Of a stretch of 64,000 nucleotides of DNA, positions 1 to 13,090 are shown piece by piece. The position numbers and the translations under genes were made by a program. The notes beneath the pieces are model-generated. The model saw only the letters and a list, made by a program, of their open reading frames with translations. It had not been told where the DNA came from and ran no database searches. Source of the stretch: Ustulina deusta. Its lineage: Eukaryota; Ascomycota; Sordariomycetes; Xylariales; Xylariaceae. The stretch spans positions 620,001-684,000 of the forward strand of contig JAJNNX010000014.1 of the NCBI GenBank assembly GCA_023159155.1, in the 5' to 3' direction. Each line of letters opens with the position of its first letter. Positions within the stretch are counted from its first letter, which is position 1.

Positions 1-1078
1 TCTGCTATATCTTTCCGTTGTCTCAGCACACCACAGTAGTCCATAAGATTTTCACAGCAGTACCCTAAAGTAGATAGCCTTATATTTCGACTTACTAGTG
101 GACAAATGTTAAACTTTTTATAGTTATTTAAAAAGTTATAATTATTTCCCTAAGAAATTTAACAGTTTATAACTAAAATCTTTTAGCTTAAAGAAGATAT
201 AGCCTCCCTAAAAACAATATGTAATAATACCGCTACCAAAGCTTAATCATGTCTTCTGATGCTTCCTGAGCCAAACTTATGTTTTTTACCTTTAACTATA
301 ATATAGAACAATAGCAATTTGTTTTTTTTAAGTGGACCGTTACCTAGAGGCAACCAATCGCGGGTAAACTAGTAACGCGGATGCTGCTAGTGTTTCTAAC
401 CGAGGGATATTTCTTAGCCCTTTTACATGGCTTTACTTGTCTCTAAAATACCACTTTTTCCTAGTTGTACTGTATACATGATTGCTGGTTTCTAGGCATC
501 AGGAAGGGAACCTAATGATGTGGGCCCGTAGTTCCCCGAGCCGTTCAGTGTCTTCGAGGCCCTTCAGTTGCCTGTTCATTGCTTCACGAAGTGCCCTCCC
601 CCATTAACCTCGTCAATCACAATTTCCGCAAGTTCATGCCTACAGTGCGTCTCTATCGCTATACACACCTATCGGGGAAGAAGTACACTAGGACACCTAG
701 CCAAACTAGATGTCGTTGGAGCTACGGCTCAGGCTTATTTCAAGTTGAGCTTGATGGAAAGGATCTACTTCAGGCACCCCATCTTAGGACTGTAGGTCTT
801 ACTGTCACAAACTGAAAGTATTTATAGGATACCAAATTATTGATTGATTGAAGGAAGCTCTCCATCGAAGAAGACGTTATAAGAGCTATGGTCGAAGGCC
901 GAACTAGGGCCGGGGCTGGGCATATGTCTCTATCCAAACGGGTTCACTAGCTTCATGTATCCTTAGGCGCATACATAGAAACACAAAACAGTAATAACGC
1001 ACTGCACCTTCCGTCCGGCCTTCATTCTCCCGCGCATTGCTCGTAACCCGTGACGCAAAGGTGAGCTTCTCCCCTCTA
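1..1078. other. non-coding or unassigned sequence, no gene supported
   Basis: The first 480 bases are AT-rich and the rest is of ordinary composition. Two overlapping open frames of 75 and 78 codons at 568-815 sit in different frames over the same bases. They show no recognisable motif and no splice structure that would extend them. I see no RNA gene here. Confidence 0.4.
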
Positions 1079-2251
1079 TCATCGCTCATCTGGGCAACCT
1101 GATTCTCCCGCTTGACCACCCTTTCCCGAGGCTGGTTCCTTCCTATCTCGGTGCTGTTGAAAGTCGAGGGGCTGAATGCACCGCGTTTTGTTTTCCTTTA
1201 GTTGTACACCGTCGGCGTGCTCGGTAACTGCCGGGAAGGGTCTTTGAGTAAGAGACTTGGTATATTCTTCTAGGTCTCGCTCCAGAAGGTCTGAGAGAGA
1301 CATGATATAGTTGCCTAATCTTCGTATCTCTTCCTGTAAATTGACGTCTTGTGACAGAAGCGGTGATAGGCTGAGTTGATTATTTTGATCACTTTGTGAT
1401 CGATGGCGTTGGCCTGCTAGATGACTCGTCGCCACTTGCTGAAATTGAGGATAAACTGGTGGTCTATTTTTTGTTGCCGAGGATGAGCTGGTGGTTTCTC
1501 GGACTTCTTCTCGAGTATTCCTTGTATTAGTTGACTGTTGCGACTTCGTAATTGATGGGGGTTGTTTCGATTGCCGAGGACAAGCTGGTGGTTTCTCGAG
1601 CTTTCTTTCGAGCATTTTCTGCACTTCCATGGAGTGTTTAGAACGAAGACTTTCTACTACCCTATTAAACTTTCGGGGTATAACCAGCTTCTCGAGGTGA
1701 CGTCGATGGAGTTTTCCGGTCCCTATCTCGCGTAAGGTCCATCCCAAGAGGGCCACATAAGCATACACCTCCCCCATTTTCATAAACTCCTTTAGATTTT
1801 TCTGTACCTTGGAATATTTGAAGTATGTTGACGGTGCAGAATAGCTCACATGTCCCATATTTAGGTTTTTACGAAATCTTTGAAGCACTCTCCGATCAAG
1901 TTCTTCTTTAGAACTGCATTGGATGATTTTGGCAAGAATTTGATCCACCATTGTCTCGCTTGTCATATCGTAAAGATGAAATGGAATGTAGTTATGAAGA
2001 GCAGTATTAATATTGATCCAAAGTACGGAGGGAGGGGGCAAAGCGCTTATTTGATTGATTCCCTTGTCCCATTCAAAGGCTAGCGTGGTCCAGCAGTCCA
2101 GGGTTTCTAGGACAAAGTCACCAGGATTAATCCTTTCAGGGCCAAATATGGGAGCACCTCTCGGCCTGGGTGTGCCAATGGTATGAAGTTGTATGCACAC
2201 TGGATCCAAATTGTATGGGGTTAGATGACAAAAGCTCCAGTGACACACCAT
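1079..2251 (-). CDS. hypothetical protein, 390 aa, fungal
   Basis: This is the longest uninterrupted single-exon frame in the window. I do not recognise a named family. Residues about 40-220 look globular and mixed alpha/beta, including the stretch GDFVLETLDCWTTLAFEWDK. Residues about 95-215 are rich in charged helices. Residues about 220-330 are low-complexity, rich in Ser, Gln, Pro and Thr, with several Arg/Lys clusters, as in a flexible linker. A short leucine-rich helix (LGNYIMSLSDLLERDLEEY) follows near residue 310-330. There is no signal peptide or membrane segment. The base composition is normal and no stop interrupts the frame, so RIP has not visibly damaged it. A start at 2,251 is the first in-frame ATG. 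An upstream exon cannot be excluded. It could be a real lineage-specific gene or an orphan frame. Confidence 0.5.
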   Translation of the reverse strand: MVCHWSFCHLTPYNLDPVCIQLHTIGTPRPRGAPIFGPERINPGDFVLETLDCWTTLAFEWDKGINQISALPPPSVLWININTALHNYIPFHLYDMTSETMVDQILAKIIQCSSKEELDRRVLQRFRKNLNMGHVSYSAPSTYFKYSKVQKNLKEFMKMGEVYAYVALLGWTLREIGTGKLHRRHLEKLVIPRKFNRVVESLRSKHSMEVQKMLERKLEKPPACPRQSKQPPSITKSQQSTNTRNTREEVRETTSSSSATKNRPPVYPQFQQVATSHLAGQRHRSQSDQNNQLSLSPLLSQDVNLQEEIRRLGNYIMSLSDLLERDLEEYTKSLTQRPFPAVTEHADGVQLKENKTRCIQPLDFQQHRDRKEPASGKGGQAGESGCPDER

Positions 2252-4860
2252 ATTGATTCATCATATTGCCAGCGGGGGTTTGGGTGAGTACTGATAAGGT
2301 GATAAGGTGTTACACGGAATCACGATCAAAAGAGATGTAGCAAAATGCCAAGATAAAAATTAGCGAGCAATAGATTCCGAGTTTCGGAATTTTTTCGTCT
2401 ACATCTTTAACCTTGTAATGGCTTCACTTACAAAAAAGCCGACTATAAACAGAACCTAGTCGCTCTTTAAACTCAACTAAATTCTATTAAATCCCTATGT
2501 TTCTTAGTGCTTATTTTAAGGTTAGTTATTCTAGAAATGTGATTTCTATCTATCTATTTTTATACGAAGGATGGCTAAAGAGCTATAGTATGCCTTATCT
2601 ACATTACTACTTGTACTTTATAGTTCAAATATAAACTCGTGTATTAAGAGACCCTGGAGAGCTGATAAAAGGGCTGGGGAAAGATGGGACTCGAATGGGC
2701 CGTAGCGGGAATCTGTTTAGCAAGAAGTGGAAGGACGCGGTGAGTAATGTGTCAATTAAGCTCGCTGGACAAGTCGCCAGGGTAGATACAAAAAATAGCC
2801 CCAAAGCGAGGGTTTTTAGAGTTAGCAATCCTATAGCTCTAGAAAGTTCTATAAAAATTTCTAGCGTTGTGGTATGTTCTAGGGGTCGGGAAACGCAGCG
2901 CTTCGAATTTCGTGAATAGATATACAAGGCTTTATAGGAGGCGAGGACAAAACGAGACCTAGCATTCACCAACGGCACGTAGGGGCCCTGTGATTCTTAA
3001 GGAATACAGTGGCTGGTTGTTTGGGTCTTTAGCGCACACCACAGATGGAAACAGGCTGCCCAGCTCACTATGGCCTTCAACTACACTGGCACCCGTGCCC
3101 CTACAAATACTATATACGTGGAAGTGAAGGGCACTACCTCACTGAGACGAAACATGACCAATCACTCATGTAATTAGTATGATCTGGAGCAGTGTTGCTG
3201 CGTTGAATTGTGTTGAATTGTGTTCAAAACGGATGGCCCTTCTCTATCAGCCAGGCTTGCTATCACATCCTACTATCACTAGAAATTAATGGAAATCATA
3301 GCTATCCCAGTAACTAATATTACAATATCTCCAGTAGCTAGTGATAGGGAAGAAAATACAACAGGGCCAGCGTATAACGCTGTGTTAGTTGGAATAGTGT
3401 ACCTTTTACCTCTTGTTTATGCATGCAGAGTTCTATTGCGTCTTACCGGTTATTTAGCACGAGGTAGCTATAGGAATAAATATCACATCGCTCAAACCCT
3501 GCTAGTTACGTTAAAGGTAGCGCGAAAGTCCTCGTGAGGCGATCCCTGCCTTGATCCCCCTGCTAGCCACCAAGGATATCCGGCCACGTTGTCTCTAGGC
3601 CAAGAAAATAATATTAACGCCTTGTTCGAGATCATAATGTCCGAACCTTGCCTTCCAAGTCTGCAGTTCCAGGGCCCTCGTGTTGTAATACAGCATCATT
3701 GGTAGAGTAACTAGCTACGAGGTCTATGTAACTTCTAGCAAGCCCTTGCCCCTGTGCCAATTCAAGTGTCTGGTTCTACTTAGCAAGTCCAGCATCAAAG
3801 TTGCCATATAGGTGCGCCAATATTGCTAGTGCTGCAATAATACCAATACGGGTATAGTACGTACAATTCTTGGGGGTATGGACGGATAGACCTTCTAAGC
3901 AGTGGAGGTAGGTATCACGGAGGAATGGATATAACAACCAGGATGATTGTTGGTCTCGAACCGGTAGCAATATTTGCATTAACTAAGCATTGGCTGCGTG
4001 CTACAACTTGAAAATGATTCTGCCGTAAATGTGTTCGCCGGGCGTTGACACGCGGGCGAGGATATGTGTGCTCACGCAATCAACACATCAATGGTATCTG
4101 GGAGCCTGGTTCGGACTCCATCAAAAAGAGCCCGTAGATAGCGGACCTTAAACTAGTAAGGCATCAGCCTCCAGAGCGGCGCTCAGCTTAATAACCTCTC
4201 CCCGTGACTACCTATGAATGCCAGATGCATTGTTACTTGATGGGTCAATAGAAATCTAGTTAGTCAGTCACTCAACCTACACAGCACTATTTTACGACCA
4301 GACTATTCAGGGGCAAAACCAAAGACTTGGAGCTAATGTAACAAGGAGCAATGATCCTATTTCATTTTGACGACCTGAGCCGGTTCATATAGGGGATAAC
4401 AGCTCTATTGCATCATTATCTGTACGAAGCAAGACAATCTTTTCTACATATATTCAGCACTGATAGCCAAGGAACTATAAAAAAGTGACTAGGTACAAAG
4501 GAAATCAAGCAACTGACTGAACGACCCCCTCCCTCACTAGCATGCCAATAATACCTGTCATGCGCAAATTTTTTTCTTTGTGTCATAGTCTATGCACTTA
4601 TCCCTGCTACCACAAACAAGAAGATGAGCTGTATAATAACCTAATGTGAGTATCAGATATTGTTGTGCCGCAGGAGATTAAAACCGGTTAATAGTATAGA
4701 AGGGTTAGGAAGGCGACTAACTAGTGAATATAACAACCAGCAAAGTTATCTATACCAAGACACTGCTTAAGCAATGGTGATGAGTACTATTATAGGAAGC
4801 ATATTAAGTATACTAAGTAGGATAGCGGAACTAAAAATCGTAAAGCCTAAGAGAAATATT
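2252..4860. other. intergenic sequence of ordinary composition, no gene supported
   Basis: Several short open frames occur (2,625-2,978 minus, 2,695-2,919 plus, 3,289-3,537 plus, 3,776-3,979 minus), none with recognisable motifs. The 3,289-3,537 frame has one hydrophobic stretch (VGIVYLLPLVYACRVLL) that could span a membrane, but the frame is only 82 codons long. From about 4,780 the sequence passes into AT-rich DNA. Confidence 0.4.
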
Positions 4861-7800
4861 ATAAATAATTTTATAGCTAAGCAAAAGTAGTATAAAGCGC
4901 TAAAGCTATCGATAATAAGCTAGTTCTATTACTAATATAATATATTAAGTATAAAAAAAACTATAAGGCTTAAAGTAAAATAAAAAAAAAATAAAAAAAA
5001 ATATTGCAGCAGCTAGTTTTTTAAGCTTTTTATAAGCATAGTAGCAAATATAAAACTAAAAATAAGCTTTAAAAGCTTAAAAATTAATAGTTTTAAAATA
5101 TTTTAGTAGTTTTAAAGCTGTTTAATTTTTATTGCGCTTTAATAAAAAGTTATATAAACTTATTTAATTTTTGTTTTAGTTAATTAACTTATTACTAAAG
5201 TTAAGCAAATTCTATACTAGATCAAATGATTTAGTTTTTTAGTTTTTTATAAAATTTATATAGTTAATAAAATGTTTTAAGTTATATAATTAGTAGTAAC
5301 TATACTATATAACTCTAACCTTAAATACTTTAGCTAATTTTTTAATAGTTATTTTTAGTTAGTTATATAAGCTTAGTAACTTAAGAAATTAAACTATTAT
5401 AATAGTTAGATAAAATTAGTTAGAAACATTAACTTTTTAGTATATAATAGATATATAGGATAGTTTAAATATTAAAGCTAACCAGTGGTTATATAATACC
5501 CTGGAATATGTGTAGGTTTGTGGGGTTTGTCTATTTGTTAAGGAAAAGCACGCCTTTTATAATAGATTTTAAGAAATACTTGTAATATATTGAATAATAA
5601 AATAAGAAATAACTTGCTATATAGGAAATACTTTTTATAGATATTACTTTTTTTACTTTAATACCCTAAGCTTTTTTTAGACATACTTAGATCCCTCCGA
5701 TTATTTTTTATAATATTATATGATTATAATCTAGTATTTCTAGCTATATTTTATCTTTTAGTCTAGCTCTATGCTTTACTACTAAATTATTTTTTTAAGC
5801 TTGGTCTACTTAAAAGATTATTTTTTTGTTGTTTTATAATAACATTTTTTTAGATAACCCTATGATTTTTAAAAATTGCTATAGTAGTACTTTAAAATCT
5901 TTTAAGCATTGTTTAACTAATTATATTATGTTATAATTAATAAGAATATATTATAGAATCTTAATAAATAAAAAATTATTTATTTTTTTAAAACTAGACA
6001 TGCTATATAAAGCAATAAAATGTTACGGTTTTTTATTAATAGATTATTTTTAAGCTATATTTAATATAGTTGTTTAATTTTTTTAATCTAGCTAATAAGT
6101 TCTATAGCTAATATAATAAATAATAATAAATAATAATAATTTATAAATATAATAAAGCGTAAGCAAACTAGGAAGCTATATTTAAATATTTTAAAACAGC
6201 TAGAAAATAACCAAGTTAATAAAAATAAAAACGTAATAAGGCATTTATACGTACATTTTTAATATTAGTAATAAAAAAGCATTTGTTTAATATATTTTTG
6301 CTTAATTAAAAGAATATAAAGCTATTTACATGTATTTATATATTTTAACCTAGCTTAATAGAAAGATTTAGTTGTTTTATATATAGTTTATTAATAATAA
6401 GTATAAAAAAAACAATAGTAATATTAATATTACTACTAGAGCACTTAGTTTAATATTCTCTGTTTATAAAAAACTAGTAAACTATATAGTCTAACTATTT
6501 ATATAGTATTGTTTAATATAAAACTAAAGTATATTTGAGTCTTATTTAGTTTTGTTATAAATAATAACTAAAAACTTTTAATTAATTTTTTAAGGACTAG
6601 CTATTAGTATATTAATAAAAAATATTAAAGGTAATATTGATTAATCTTATATATTATTATTAGTATTTTTTTTATAAAAAAGTTATTTAGGTGCTTTAGT
6701 AGAACTATAAATAGATTAATTAAGTAAAAATAATAAGTGTTTTATTAAAAGTTATGCTAGTTTTAAAGAGTTATAAAGCAAATATAAAAGAATATTTTTT
6801 GCTAATTGTTATATATTGACTTTTTTTAGCTAGGTCTAATATAGTGTTATATATCGTTTGTTATAAATCTAGTATTTTAGCTTTATATTTAGATTAATAT
6901 TAATATAAACTATAGTTATATTAATCTATAAATAAATAAATAGATTAATTTTTTTGCTAGTAAGCTTTGCTATTTATATTAAATGTTTTTTTTATATATA
7001 TTTTATATAATGTATCTTTATTATATTTAGTTTTTAAATATTAATAGTAATTGTATGTTTAAGCGTTAATGTAAGTTAGTAATATAGATTTGTAATATAA
7101 TTTGACTAGATTTTATTATAGAAGCCTGGTTTATTTTCTTATTTATAAAAATAGTTCTAGCTTGTTATATTGCTATAGTATAAAAATATAGACTAGCAAT
7201 TAATATATATTTTATTATTTATTTAGTACTTATAGTTATAGTTTTTAGGCTAAATATAATATGTTTGTTTGTTTTTTATAATATTAAAGGTTAGTATTGC
7301 AAGCATATAGTGCTATATATTATAGTTGTAAGATATAAATAGTTGTTATAAATTTTTAGTTTTAGATCGGGAAACTAAAACGTATATATTTTATAATAAT
7401 TTTTCTATAGAGAAGTATTATTTAATAGAAAAAAAGAGTTTATAAATCTAAACAAATAGGGAGCAGATTATTAAAAACTAGTTAGAATTATTAAAAAAGA
7501 GCTATAATTATATCTATTGTTAGTATTAATATAAAAAATACTAAAGGTTAGTAGTTTAATATAATAACTTCCTATATATTTCTTATTTTATAAAATAGAC
7601 GCTATACTATATTATAAAACTAGCAGGCATATAAGTAGCGTAAATAAACCTAATTATGTAAAGTTAGTGCTTATATTTTAAAACTTTTAAAGTTAAATAA
7701 TTTATAAATTAAGAAAGAAAAAAAGAAAGATAAATAAACTAGAAACAAAAAAAAGTAACAAAAAGATCTATATAAGTTTTTATATAATTAATTAGTGTTA

Positions 7801-10800
7801 TATACCTTAGTTAGGCAGCCGGAGCACTAAGTTGTATTGTTTGCGGAAGTAGTAGTGCTTAGAATAGAAGTACTGCTTGTTTTTCTAGTAGTATTTTGTA
7901 TAGGACGAAGTCTTTAAGGGTTTTTATATTTTTTATAAATGTTTAGAAATACCTAAAAATAAAATTAAATATAGTTTGCTTTGTTACTTAATAATAAAAT
8001 TTTTTTTTAATATGTAGCAAGTATTGCTAAAATGACTGACTTTATAAAGGTAGTTAAGAAAGAACTTTTTAAAAATAATACTATTTTTAATAAAGGTATT
8101 TTAATAGTAATAAAAAGATTTAAAGTCTATAAAGAGTACAAATAAATAAAAGAAAAAAGAAATAGGGAGAAATATAAAAAAATGAAATAGAGTTATTATT
8201 ATATAAGATTTTATTAATTAGATAGTCTTATAGGAGTTAGGCGCTTAGGCAATAAGTTTAATCCGGTCGGTATATATAAAAAAAACCTATTTAGATCCTA
8301 TAGTTATATAAATATACTATAGCTACTATATAGCAATATTGTCTACTATACTATTTAGATAAAGTTTTAAAAAGATGCTTTTTTAAAAAATATTGCATTA
8401 TTATATATTTTTTAGTATAATAGCTTAAGCAATACTTTTACTATATTAAAAAAAGCTTTATTAATATTGCGATTATATTTTGCTAAAGTTTTAATAAATA
8501 TATAGCTATATTTCTTTGCAAGTATATATCTTTTTTTAGTAGATATTTATTGTTTGTTAGATTTATTGCTTTTATTGCTAATAAATATAATAGGCAATCT
8601 TTTTAGTTAGGAGGTATTAGGGTCCTTATCTTTGGTGTGCCACTTCTTTACTAAAAGGACCTATATAAATAAATATTTAATGCTTCTAAAAGTATTTTTT
8701 TTAGTAATACTATATACTAGAACTATACTATTAGCTTAGCTAATCTAAAAATCTTATAGTTTTTTAAAGCTTTTATAGCTAGTAATATTAAGAACTTTTA
8801 TTAAATATATCTAGCTATTAATTATAGTTCTAGTTTAATATAAATCTTTAATAGTAGGGTTATATTACTTAAAGCTACAATATAGTTAGGTATATTAAAC
8901 AAACAATTAAAAAAATAGGATAGCATACTGTTTTAACAAATTATTAATAGTACTATTAGATTATAAGTGCTATTTTTTTAATACTGCTATTTTTTAATAT
9001 AGCTATAAAAGGAACTAAAAGGCTTGGCTATATAATCTGTATTACTATACTTAGAAGTTGGTTAGATATTATGCATAAGCATAGGAAAGTTATATATACT
9101 AAATAATAAAAGGTTAAAAGAGCGCTAAAAAGCTAGCTATTAAAGACAAATAATAGTTAACTAAATAAAGAGATTAGATATATTATTGTTGCAAAAGTAT
9201 AACTTTATTATTTTATATTTAATAGTAATTTAGTTAAAATAAAAAAAAAGGATTAAAAATAGCTATATTTAAAATTTATATATATAGTTAATTTTTATAG
9301 GAATTTATAAGTAGCCTAAATATTAACTTTAGAAACAGAGCTAGATATAGGTCTAGTAGTAAAAGTAGTTATATAGCTTATAATAAATTAACTAGTACTT
9401 TTTACTAATAATTTAATATACTTAATATATTAAATAATTATTTTGTTTTATATATTAGTTATTTTACTTGTTATAGTTTAATACAAGTCCTTAATACTTT
9501 TTTAATGTATAGGATTGCTTGTAGTAATGCTGTTCTATATATTTTTTGTGGTTCTTTTATATAAAGGGACCGTAGAGATAATAGTCTAAGTTAGTCCTGG
9601 TTAGCTAGTTGTGTATATATATAGGCATTAGTCCTTTTATATTCTTTAGGCTGTTTTAAGCTATTTTAAATAAATATAATAAGTAACTATTTTTTATAAA
9701 AAATTCTAACTAATCTAGTAAGACCTGTTAGTTATAAGAGTTAAGTATTTTATTATTTTATAAGCGCTATATAGCAAATTTTGTTATTGTTTTATGTTTT
9801 TTTTATTAAAATAAAAAAAAATTTAATAATTGTTTTATATGTTGCTTTATATATTATAATAGTTTTTTAAGCAATAAAATTAATAAAAATTTTAAAAAAT
9901 ATTATATTTTAATTTTTTAAAAAAGCTATTAGTTTAATTATAAGTATATAAATTATATAATTTATATATAAGTAAATATATAAAAATCTAATAAATTGAA
10001 GCTATTAGGTACTATAATTTAATAATTTTATTTGTTTTAAACTAATTATAAATGTGCTAATAAAAAATAACTATACTATTTTTGCTGAAAAGTTTATTAA
10101 TAAAGTAATAAGTATATATATAAGCTATAATATTAGACTGCTAAAATATAAAAAAAGTACCTAGCCTTTATAAACCTAAGTACTAGTTTTATAAAATACT
10201 AAAAAAACGCTAAAATTTATAGCTTTTTAAAATTAAAATTTTTTTTTAATAAAATTGCAAAACAAACTAACGATCTAGCTTAATTAGCTAATATTTACGC
10301 TTGTTACCTAAGTTATTAGTATTGCTATAATAGCCCGTTTTATTTTAAAACAAGCAATCTTAAAAAAAAAAATACCTTAATAAAAAAAAATTCTTATATA
10401 TATTAACAAATTAAATAATAAATAAGCTCTAGCTTAAGTAAAAAATATATTTTATTTTAATATTTAATATATTATAAAATATAAATATAATGTTTATATA
10501 GTAACTAATACTAATTATAGCTACTATAAAAACTAAGTTTAAAAGTTCTTATTTTTATAAAAAAATTAAAAAAATTAAACTTACTAAAGTTATAAACTTT
10601 ATTATTTAATTACTTTTATATATAAATATTATATTTAAAATCTTAAAAAATATATTTATTATAAATTTTGCTTTTTTTTTTTAGTATTTTTTTAGATTAA
10701 TTATAAATTATTTATATATTTAATTAAATTAAGCTAATATATTTAGATATTTTAATATTTATAACAATATTAGCTTTAAAAATTTTTTTAGCTTAGATTT

Positions 10801-12380
10801 TAAAAAAAAAATTAATATATATATAAGTTATTTAAGCTAGCTTAAAATAAAATATAAATAGATCTTATTATTTATTTTTTTAATAAAAGCAAATTTATTA
10901 GTTAATTTTAATACTAAAATCCTTTTTATTTATTTTAAATTATTATAATAGTAAAATTTAGCTAGCTAAAATAGTTTATATTAAAATAGCTTATATAATA
11001 GCCCAAATCTTAGAACAAATTAGATATAATTTATAAACCTTTTAAATATAAATATAGATTAGCTGCAAAGTTTTATTGTTATTTTTAGTTCTTTAAAAGA
11101 TTTTAAATAGTTATTTTTTTATTTAGTTTTATTTATTTTTTAATTTTGGGCTTAATAAATGAGACCTAAATAAAACAAATTAGATTATATTATATAGCAA
11201 TTAATTTTTTTTTTAAATATATAAAAAGTAATTTTTTAGTTTTTAAACTAAATATTATTAAAAGTTCTAATACTTATATTTTTTTTTTTTGCTTTTTTAA
11301 AAAAGTAATTATATTAGTTTAGTTAGCTATTATTAAAAAAATTATTAAACTTTTATAAATTATTAATTTTTATAAACTTTTTAATTAAAGTTTTAATGTT
11401 TTATACTTATAAAGCTATTATTTTAGGGCTTTTTATATGTTTTTTAGTTTTTAATATAGCTTTTATAACAAATTAGCTTAGGTAGTAAAAAAAAAAAAAT
11501 TGTATATACTACTTTATTTATAGCTTTAATAACTAATTTATTTTAAGCTTTTTATTAAATAATATTATATTAATTTTTATTTAAAAAACAACTATAATTA
11601 GGTTTTAAACTTTAAATAATATATAATAAATATATATTATAATAAATTAAAAATAGTTTAATAAATAGTTATATAAAAGCAAAATATAAAATATAACTTT
11701 AATAAATATAAATATTATATAAAATTATAAAAAATAATTTATTATAATTAATAACTAGAATATAGTTTAAGTTTTTTATAGCTATTTAAATATAGCAGTT
11801 TTTATAGTTATTTAATTTATAAGTTAGGTTTAATTAGTAGTAAGATAATATAGTACTAATAATCTAAACTTATTGCTTTAAAGCTTTAGTAAAGTTTTTT
11901 TTAATTTTTAAACATTTTTATTATTTAGCTTATAAAATAAATATATAAATTAAAGATTTTTTTATATTTAGCTATAAAAAGCTTTAGTATTAACTTTAGA
12001 AATATTTATTATTTTAAACATTTTTATAACTTATAATACTAAATAATATAATCTTTATATTTCTTATTAGAATTAATTCTTTATTAATAATAATTATATT
12101 TTTTTTAGCTAGCTTTTTGTTTTTATTAATAATAACTTTATTTTTTTTAGTTAGCTTCTTATTTTTATTAATAGCAACCTTTTTTTTAAATATATTAAAT
12201 GCTTTAAACTATTACTTGTTTTTAGAACGTAGTAATATATTATATTTAAAAGACCTAAAGGTTTGCTAGGTTTATATAGTTTTAGACTAGGTGTTTTTGT
12301 TCTTAATAGGTAAATTAATATAAATAGCTTTTTTTAAATATAGCATTAGTATGATATTGTTTTTTAAGATGCGTAGCGTA
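4860..12380. other. RIP-degraded AT-rich block
   Basis: About 7.5 kb of very AT-rich DNA in which CpA and TpG are scarce and TpA is dominant. Residual C sits mostly in CpT, which is what is left when RIP has converted CpA, and largely CpG, to TpA/TpG and then TpA. All six frames are closed by frequent TAA and TAG, at about the rate expected for this composition, so frame length is not evidence of coding. Less degraded patches at about 7,800-7,900, 8,610-8,660 and 9,570-9,650 probably come from mobile elements, but I could not identify a family. Confidence 0.75.
12081..12190. repeat. 42-bp tandem repeat, about 2.6 copies
   Basis: Three successive units begin at about 12,081, 12,123 and 12,165, each starting with TTATTAATA and followed by a T-rich run and a TTTTAGYTAGCTT core. 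The spacing is 42 bp twice, a multiple of three. On the minus strand the repeat reads open as a 14-residue Lys/Asn-rich unit (of the type INKNKKLTKKNKV), so it may be a relic of a protein repeat. Chance in a low-complexity sequence is a possible alternative. Confidence 0.55.
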
Positions 12381-13090
12381 CAAAACATAGGGACTGACTT
12401 TTAATATTACTAAATTATAGGATCTTAAGCCATATAAATATATAGTACTAATATAAAGATAGATATAAATAGAGAGTTCGCCCTGTAATAATGTCTTTTT
12501 TATTTAAAGGGCGGCGTGTCTATAATAGGTGCAGGTGAGACGATATGTGGCAAATAGGAAAATCGGGCTATTAATAAAATAGGAGTTAATAAAAGCTTTC
12601 TAAATAGCAGAAATATTGTAATAGTTGAAAATAAAGGTAAAAATATATTTATACTTTTCAAAGACTACAACAAGTACTAACTACTTACTAGATTCTAGTT
12701 CTAGACAACCTTAGATTATAACTTATTATTGTTTTTCTAATAAACCAATAGGAACAAAAACAGGCATAATGTTTGTTAGTTATGCTAGCCAACCTTGCTA
12801 ACGCAAAGCGTCTAATTTGGATAGCTGTCGTATTCCACTAACTAGAAGCGCATACAGGTCTAGGGTTATACACCAGCGGAACTGGCCGGAAAAGATAGTT
12901 TCTAAGTATAGATAGCTCACATCTGCCTTCATTATCCATGCATAGGCAGCCTTAGAGACAGAGAATATGTTACTATGTATACACTAAGTTAGTCGCTTGC
13001 ATATCACCTTTCTATTGCTTTATAGGTGTTATATCACCGCTTACCTTAGCTAGTTATAAAAATAAAGACTGCCCGTAATATAAAGCAAAC
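12380..13090. other. less mutated island, no gene seen
   Basis: The composition rises towards normal, most clearly at 12,740-13,050. No open frame of useful length and no tRNA- or rRNA-like sequence was seen. It may be an LTR or promoter fragment of a mobile element, or host DNA between insertions. Confidence 0.35.

Noticed and set aside
3460..3540. Similarity between LLVTLKVARKSS here and LVTKVARK at about 26,700
   Set aside because: A short match of about 8 residues with different flanks and a 2-codon shift; best explained by chance.
8032..9590. A plus-strand frame starting MTDFIKVVKKELF that continues for hundreds of codons with only TAA/TAG stops
   Set aside because: In DNA this AT-rich and TpG-poor, TGA is rare and TAA/TAG occur at about the rate seen, so the pattern is what any frame would give. 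No family was recognised.
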